Shown: in pieces, positions 27,650-33,048 of the stretch
Layout of the letters: each line of letters starts with the position of its first letter
Numbering within the stretch: the first letter of the stretch is position 1
DNA from: Chara braunii
Lineage: Eukaryota > Streptophyta > Charophyceae > Charales > Characeae
Length of the DNA: 33,048 nucleotides
Assembly: GCA_003427395.1 (NCBI GenBank)
Contig: BFEA01000284.1
Coordinates: forward strand, 753,914 to 786,961
Direction: 5' to 3'
The notes under the pieces: model-generated
Database searches by the model: none
What the model saw: only the letters and a program-made list of their open reading frames with translations
What the model was told of the DNA's origin: nothing
Position numbers and translations under genes: made by a program

Positions 27650-28043
27650 GCTTCAAAAAAAACTCGCTAACCGAGCGGCGCGAGCACTTCAGATCCAACC
27701 ATTTCACGACCAGCTCTACGTCTGTCCGGTTTGTATTCCCCCGACAAGTCAAAATTGAATACAACATGATACACACACATGCTTCCTTCCGTATGGCCGA
27801 ACGACCCCTGATCAACCTTGATTACTCCCTTGGAGGAGGATTGACTGTCAGCTTGCCCTTCCCACTTATTCCTCTCAGGCTCCACCCAGGGCCTGTCAAA
27901 TAGATCTAGGCAAAACTAGAAAAGTGGAAGGTCTCGCTACTAATTGTGTATCTTAGTCTATCTCCTCTCCCGCCCGTCCGACTGTCTCTGCTGTTACTCA
28001 TCAGAATATTGCCTCTTCCTGGGGTTCTTGGCTTGACATAACC

Positions 28044-28928
28044 TCATGACTGGGCCTGGTACCACTTCTTCCATCTCAGCCTGTTACCTGTGAGGGTGGC
28101 GATCTTGCCCTTTAGAAGCCAGTCTCTTTGGAATGTACGTCTCTTGCTTGCTTGTCTTTCTGGTTTGTGTTTCATAGGAGCCGCTATCTTTGTCCATCTG
28201 CTTCGGATTTCAGCCTCCACCATACTCAGCAGTAGAGACCACATTTCTTCTCGTGCCACCCCTGCTCCCTCGATTGTCAGTGTGCATATGCGTTTCCATA
28301 TAACCCAGAGTGCCAAATTCCTGAGCAAATTGAACTAGAATTCCCTGTTGCTCTTGATGTTAGTGGGGGTGTTAACGAGAAGTAGGATAGTTCGAGAGGG
28401 GATGTTGGGAGGTGGTGTTGCAAAGAGGATCGACCAAAGTCCCAGAACCTTGTTCCAGATCCAGGTCGCTTCCAGAGAGAAGAGAAGGTAGTGGGGTATG
28501 TCTTCGGGTACATTGTTGTTACACAATGTGCATGATGCTGAGTTGTCTGGATCTGAGTGTTTCCTTCTCTCGTGAAGCCATTGGTTGACAGGGAGGGCTG
28601 TTTGAGTTATGAGCCACTGCATACTACAGATTCCGATCGGTCTGATGAGAAAAGATTTGGTTCATGGGATAGTGAGGGGGGTCTCGGTGTCTAAGTGGAG
28701 GATGTTTCTCCACTTCGTCACCAGCGTGGGATTGGGCTGAGTAGACAGTGCTTGCTGGGTTTTCCTCATTGATCTCTTTGATTTGAGCAACCGGTGTTTG
28801 GCCATGATCCAAAACAGGCTGCTCATGTTAGGTGGAGAGGTTATAGGTGCCAAGTTCCTGATGTTGTCTAAGGCCAATTTAGTCCAGGAAAGCGATTGTT
28901 TGGTTAGGATCTTTACTATCCATTTCAT
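28044..28928 (-). pseudogene. LINE C ORF2 C-terminal and zf-RVT domains
   Basis: Pieces 28928-28662, 28622-28335 and 28328-28044 give MKWIVKILTKQSLSWTKLAL (matching AKWIVKLLMNPES in LINE A), then the zinc-binding region TALPVNQWLHERR ... CTLCNNNVPEDIPHYLLFS, then NLALWVIWKRICTL and a basic tail ending KWYQAQS. In the zf-RVT signature C-x2-C-x9-H-x4-C the last Cys is Ser, so the site is damaged. Frame changes separate the pieces. Confidence 0.8.
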
Positions 28929-29298
28929 CTTAAGGTCGTTCGCTTCCTGTTTTGGGTCAATGATGCCTAGCCCCCCTTCGTGCGGTTTCCTGATGACGAT
29001 TTGTCAAGCCACTTTGTTTATGCAGGAGGCTCTATTGGGGTGTTCGGTCCACAGGAAGCATTTGGCCCTAGCCTTCAGGCTCCTCACGTCGTCATCGGCG
29101 GGGACCATATGGATGCCATGTACCATAGCGTGAAGAATATTGTCGTGTTGATGATTAGTGCTCTGCGCAGCAGAGACATTGCATGGAGAATATTGTCGTG
29201 TTGATGACTAGTGCTCTGCCCAGCAGAGAAGCCTGGACTCTTTTGCGAGGAGCCAGGAGGGATATTGCTCTAGCTATTAAATTCTCCCCCATCCCTTG

Positions 29299-30340
29299 CT
29301 AGATGCCGTCTTTATTGATCATGATGCCCAGATACCGGAGTGCTTGGTCGCCCGTGAACCATGACATTGGGATGGATAGGTCCGAGGGTTGGGGGGGGGT
29401 GCCTTCTACTAACCACCAGCCTTCAGTTTTAGACCAGTTCACCTTCATTTCTGAGGCGAGTCGGAAGGCTTCCATAGCTCTGACCAAGGCTTGAAAGGAG
29501 GAGTTGCTTGAGCGGATGAGAACCATGAGGTCGTCAAAGAACATCAGCGCAGTGTGTAGGACGAAGTTGTGAAGGGGATTGTAGCTCTGTTCAGTGAGAG
29601 GGTCTATGAAGGGGTCTTTGCGGAGGAAGGCGGCTATGGCTTCCATGATGAACAAGAAAATTGGGAGCGCCAGCGGGTCGCCTTGGCGACCGGATCTCGA
29701 TATCGGGTAAGTGTCTAACAGTATTGTGTTCATCGGGACTCTACCCATGGCGTCTCCGTAGAGCACTCTTACCCATTCCCTGAAGTTTGGGCCGGCTCCC
29801 ATCTTCTCCATACAACTATGGAGGAAATCCCAGTTGACTTGAGCATAGGCCTTTTCAAAGTCAAGAAATAGGATTGCAGCCTACATTCGTTTTTCTGTGA
29901 TCTTCTTTGCTGCCTCATTCAGAGCCATCACATTGTCTAGTATGTACCTTCCCGGAATGAAACCTGCTTGGTCAATGTGAAAACTTTTGTCTGTGAGTTT
30001 TATGATCCGGTTGGCTAGTGTTTTTGCTAGGATTTTGTAGGGGGCTGTGAGAAGTGAGATCGGTCTGTAGTTTTTGAATTCTTTTTCTTCTCCTTTCTTG
30101 TGGATTAGAGAGACCCACACTAGTGCTTAAAAATTGACCCAGACTGCCCTTTTCCTTACTGTCATTGATGAAGTTGAGGAGGTTGTTCCCCATTATCGGC
30201 CAGAAGCGGAGCCATAACTCTTTGGATAGGCCATCAATTCCTGGTGCCTTGTCATTACCCATTTGGGATAAGGCTGCATGCAGTTCTCCTAAGGTCATTG
30301 GTTTGTCCAAGTCCTCCGTTTGACATCATATGTTGGCAGG
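29299..30340 (-). pseudogene. LINE C ORF2, reverse transcriptase core
   Basis: In order: LDKPMTLGELHAAL and NDKAPGIDGLSKELW (about 30300-30200), RPISLLTAPYKILAKTLAN and GFIPGRYILDN (about 30070-29945), motif A LDFEKAYAQVNW (about 29865-29830), SRSGRQGDPLALP (about 29690) and the active-site box MFFDDLMVL (FFDD at 29541-29530). The usual (F/Y)ADD has Phe in place of Ala, and the second Asp of LDFEKAYD is Ala. The catalytic Asp residues of motif A and of the DD pair remain. At least two frameshifts and a stop near 29880 break the frame. Confidence 0.88.
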
Positions 30341-30596
30341 GAGGTGATGCTCGCTACGGGAGGGGGGGAAGGGGTAGACTCGGTACTTTTGAGTTTTGAC
30401 TATGTTAAAAAAAAAAGAAAAAAAGGTTTTGACTGTGTTAGTACTATAGCATTGGCCTAGGATTAGTCCGGAAGCCTGTGAACAATGGAAGAACTGATTT
30501 GATCTCAGCCTTAGACCGGCAGTACACGGCCCCAGTGACTCGGTACTTTTGAGTTTTTACTATGTTAATAAAAAAAGGAAAGTTTTTTTTGACTGT

Positions 30597-30604
30597 GTTA
30601 GTAC
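30597..30604. repeat. Target-site duplication, left copy
   Basis: GTTAGTAC precedes the 730-bp element. The right copy at 31335-31342 reads GTTAGCAC, one mismatch. The uninterrupted tandem unit has GTTAGTACTATAGC once (about 30437), which serves as the empty site. Confidence 0.85.
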
Positions 30605-31334
30605 CATACATGCAAGCGCACGTCGTGCGGGCGGTTCCCTACGTGCGGCGCACGCGCCCAACCGATCCCGTGCGGCGCACGACGTGTGCAGAGAACGGCC
30701 TGTCACCCCGCTCAGAAAAAAAAGGTCGGGGTCGAAACGGTGCGTTTGAGGGGCCCCGCCAAAATTATAAGCGAGATGAAAAAAAAAATTACAGGAGTAC
30801 TGCCTCACCTTGCTCCTCCTCCCCTTCCTCATCCTCCATGTCTCCTCCTCCCTTCTCCTTTTCGTCTCCTCCTCGTCCTCGTCGTCCTCCTCCTGTTCGT
30901 CCTCCTCCTCCTGCCCTTCCTCATCCTCCTTGTCTTCTCCTCCTCCTCGTACTTCCTCATCTTCCATGCCTCCTCGTCTCCTTCCCTTCCTCGTGTCCTC
31001 CCCTTCCTCGCCGTCCATGTCCCCTCCTCCTCCCACTCGTCCTTCTCCTCCTGCCCTTCCTCTTTCCCTCCGTCCATCTCTTCTTCTCCCCCATCTCGAC
31101 TCCCCCTCCTCCTCGTCCTCGCTATCCTCGTAGTCCTCCTCGTCCACATCTTCCTCCTCCTCTCCATATCCCCCTCTCCTTGCCATATCCCCATCTTCTT
31201 GTCTTACGCCCCCCGTTCCCCCTCCCAAAATAATAATAATAATAATAATAAAAATAAAAAACCTGCACGATTCCGCACAGGCACCCCCGCACGGAACTCA
31301 GCACGAATGTGCGGCTCGTGTGGTTGCAAGTATG
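30605..31334. mobile_element. 730-bp TIR element (MITE-like, 8-bp TSD)
   Basis: Left end CATACATGCAAGCGCAC; right end as reverse complement CATACTTGCAACCACAC. The inverted repeats and 8-bp target duplication fit a hAT-type non-autonomous element. The interior has a GC-rich part near the left end, a CTC-rich pyrimidine tract (about 30800-31200) and an (AAT)n run (about 31230-31255). There is no transposase. Ser/Pro- or Glu/Asp/Arg-rich open frames inside are composition artefacts. Confidence 0.85.
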
Positions 31335-31342
31335 GTTAGCAC
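31335..31342. repeat. Target-site duplication, right copy
   Basis: GTTAGCAC directly after the right terminal repeat, matching 30597-30604 with one substitution. Confidence 0.82.
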
Positions 31343-31499
31343 TATAGCATTGGCCCAGGATTAGTCCGGAAGCATGCAAACAATGGAAGAACTGATCTGA
31401 TCTCACCCGTAGACCGCCAGTACACAGCCCCAGCCTTGCTGAAAAAGTTTCGTCGCCTACTCCAAAAATTTCGTGCCTCGGGCCTACCGTCTTCACCCG

Positions 31500-31645
31500 A
31501 AAATAACGCCCCAGCGTTATATTCAACTTACCCTAAAAAGATGAGATTTTCATCTTTACTCACTTTTTTTCAAATAGAACGCCCCTTCGAATAGAACGCC
31601 CGGGCTTCATATTCGAATAGAGCGCCCGGGCGTTATATTTTAATG
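31500..31645. repeat. Reiterated AACGCCC/GGGCGTT subterminal-type repeat
   Basis: AATAACGCCCCAGCGTTATA, AATAGAACGCCCCTTCG, AATAGAACGCCCGGGCTTC and AATAGAGCGCCCGGGCG follow each other. They form short palindromes (CGCCCGGGCG) and are joined by AAAGATGA/TCATCTTT (about 31538-31558). Such iterated 'GGGCGTTCTATT' words are typical of ends of cut-and-paste transposons, but no partner end is visible here. Confidence 0.55.
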
Positions 31646-32010
31646 TTCCATGGGCAGAGTGCCTTGAAGAGGTAGTGTGCATGGGTTTTAAAGGGTGGGG
31701 AAGGGGGTATACATGAGTTTTCAAGAGGGTTGAATGGGATTTTGACTTCCAAGGGGTATATTTTGGCTTTTGTTTTCACTTTTTTTATGTTTTCTGAGTT
31801 TATAAGGAATTCTGAAGTGACCCACAGCCAAAAGTTGGTCGCATTCCAATCCTGGGTTGAAGTCCCACCGCCCAAATTGAGTTTTCTCTTCTTTTTTTTT
31901 TTTTTTTTTTTTTTCCCGAACTTCTGGAGAGGGCTACACTTGGGAGAATGATAAGAGCATCTCCCTCAAGTGGTCCCTCCGGTGAAGGCTCCGTCTATTG
32001 GTGGGGAGCT
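31646..32010. other. Non-coding sequence with poly-T
   Basis: A run of about 23 T lies at 31892-31914. The rest is unique sequence without protein motif. Confidence 0.5.
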
Positions 32011-32016
32011 GCACCT

Positions 32017-32085
32017 GCTGGAAACCGGGTCCAGCATCCCAAGTATTACAGAAAAGCGTTGAAATTGCTGGAAACGAGGTCCAGC
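32017..32085. repeat. Duplicated GCTGGA/TCCAGC hairpin
   Basis: GCTGGAAACCGGGTCCAGC (32017-32035) and GCTGGAAACGAGGTCCAGC (32067-32085) are near-identical 6-bp stems with 7-base loops, each followed by (A/G)TCCCA. Loop bases differ while both stem arms are conserved. Confidence 0.75.
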
Positions 32086-32363
32086 GTCCCACTTATTGCA
32101 CCGTTACAGGCCTTCGTACTGCTGAAGGGCCCAGTTGTTCCTACTATGATCATTGCTGTATTCCTCCTTACTCCACTTCCAGTACCACTCTTAACTTTGA
32201 AACCCTTCCCCTGAGGTCTCGGCGAGGTCTGTTGTTCGTAGGGTCCAGCTCCCACTGTTATGGATTCCTATGTCCTCCTGTCTTTTATTGTGGGCTGTTT
32301 CCTTCATAAACTCAGGTCCCTTTTGTCCCTTGGAGCTGCTAGTGATTCCCTTCCCTTCCCTTC
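32086..32363. other. Unique sequence, no gene recognised
   Basis: Short open frames on both strands; no motif or repeat that I can support. Confidence 0.35.
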
Positions 32364-33030
32364 TTAGGGCACCCCGTATTTGTTAAGCCAGCCCTGGTCA
32401 GCAGCCCCCCATTTGAATGCCTGACCTATAATGTCCCTTACTCTCTTCAAGCTCCTACCGTCGACCTTCGTGATCCTTGAAGCCAGTGGCTCAGGCTACA
32501 TCCCCAGTAGCGACTGCAGCCCTTTTGCCCAGTGGGGCTCACATCTCCTCCCGGGCCGAAAGCTGATGTAATTGCCCGCTGTTGTAGTTTAGCTGTCCAG
32601 TTGATCCCCATTTATCGCCACCGCCGGGCCGAAACCTGATGTAATTGCCCGCTGTTGTAGTTTAGCTGTCCAGTAGATCCCCATTTATCTCCGCCGCCTC
32701 CTGGTTCTGTTGTCTGTTTCTTATGGTGAGTTGCAGCCATTGTAGTGCACAGGCTTCCACCAGCACCCTTTCTCCCCCGGACTGTGACCTGGGACAATGT
32801 GCCTCCTTTTCACTTTCCCCTTGCTCCCTCTTCTCTCCCAGCCGATGGGGATCCTCCGGTATCACCGTGGTCTTGATAGTAATTGTCGTCACAGGAGTTG
32901 GGTCGGGGGGGAGAGGGGGGGAGAGGGGGGAAGGTGGTGGGTTATACTGGCTGAGGAGTGGAAGGGCGGGGTTGGGGGAGGGAGGACCATCGGGCTGGGG
33001 AGGAGTAACCGGTGGGGTGTCCGATGGCAT
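32364..33030 (-). pseudogene. Unidentified degenerate coding relic
   Basis: On the minus strand, 33030-32662 is open and begins with a Pro/Ser/Thr-rich segment (TPPVTPPQPDGPPSPNP) turning into a helical stretch (LQLTIRNRQQNQEAAEING). After a stop and the 73-bp duplication, another piece ending at a stop at 32364 reads LASRITKVDGRSLKRVRDII and AFKWGAADQGWLNKYGVP, which looks protein-like. I do not recognise the family. A retrotransposon or DNA-transposon protein is likely from the context, but the open frame is broken and may run off the window edge. Confidence 0.3.
32553..32698. repeat. 73-bp tandem duplication
   Basis: 32553-32625 and 32626-32698 are direct copies starting GGGCCGAAA and ending CGCC, with about four substitutions. 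The copies are adjacent without spacer. Confidence 0.93.
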
Positions 33031-33048
33031 TGGGGGGGGCAGCGGCGG

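Larger units (their letters stand above)
27650..30340 (-). mobile_element. LINE C, 5'-truncated L1-type element
   Basis: Minus-strand element starting inside the RT domain near 30340 and running through RT, C-terminal and zinc-binding regions to a 3' UTR. The terminal block (about 27700-27880) matches LINEs A and B: GGAAGCATGTGTG, TTGTATTC, then TTGACT and AACCGGAC. The exact 3' end is uncertain; a run of T on the minus strand near 27655 may mark it. Truncation at 5' is normal for LINE insertion. ORF2 is broken by frameshifts. Confidence 0.8.
30377..31436. repeat. 160-bp tandem duplication, second copy interrupted
   Basis: Unit 1 (30377-30536) begins GACTCGGTACTTTTGAG and ends CACGGCCCCAGT. 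Unit 2 starts at 30537 with the same words, runs to GTTAGTAC at 30604, is interrupted by the 730-bp element, and resumes at about 31335 with GTTAGCACTATAGC through to CACAGCCCCAG near 31432. The copies differ by scattered substitutions and a variable poly-A stretch. Confidence 0.88.

Noticed and set aside
27531-27758. 75-codon plus-strand open frame, Arg-rich
   Set aside because: CG-rich sequence overlapping the LINE C 3' end; no homology-like motif, no coding neighbour.
30560-31233. 220-codon open frames on both strands
   Set aside because: Composition artefact of the CTC-rich tract inside the 730-bp TIR element.

Overview
The window looks like repeat-rich nuclear DNA from a eukaryote, most likely a plant or a streptophyte (charophyte-type) alga. 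Supporting signs are L1-type LINEs of the plant sort (an ORF1 region with an RNA-binding-like fold and a zinc knuckle, then endonuclease/RT/zinc-binding ORF2), a gag gene of Ty3/gypsy appearance next to an initiator-tRNA-Met primer site, TTTAGGG-type telomere-like repeats, a U6 snRNA-derived segment, long microsatellites and an assembly gap of N. The lineage is inference. I found no intact host protein-coding gene, no rRNA, no CRISPR and nothing bacterial.

Layout. 1-2640: purine and TG/GA simple repeats with little else. 2742-4548: 3' part of LINE 'B' (minus strand). 4557-10250: LINE 'A' (minus), nearly full ORF2 with a poly-A tail, heavily mutated. 10262-14640: a broken LTR retrotransposon on the plus strand: LTR-like end, primer-binding site, a long hairpin-bearing leader with an N gap, degenerate gag with a CCHC knuckle, and no pol. 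14645-20225: LINE 'D' (minus; ORF1 plus endonuclease), split by a 1.6-kb hAT-like non-autonomous DNA transposon at 14783-16425 with terminal inverted repeats and a perfect 8-bp target duplication. 20226-22014: probable 5' UTR of LINE D, made of a reiterated CCCC-loop-GGGG hairpin and a 0.5-kb tandem duplication. 22690-25620: a non-coding block with unusually many perfect hairpins, containing a U6-like 5' domain fused to an unrelated structured sequence, several palindromes, a TATA box and a degenerate minisatellite. 26770-26905: a pseudoknot-like inverted-repeat arrangement. 27650-30340: LINE 'C' (minus, 5'-truncated). 30377-31436: a 160-bp tandem duplication whose second copy carries a 730-bp TIR element with an 8-bp target duplication. 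31500-33048: subterminal-type GC repeats, short duplications and a degenerate minus-strand coding relic.

The genes do not form a pathway. They are layers of nested, mostly dead transposable elements. The most unusual signals are non-coding: the reiterated hairpins (20316-21552, 11821-12152), the U6 chimera (23475-23735) and the dense palindromes at 24027-24490. All comparisons were made by eye; no alignment, folding program or database search was run.
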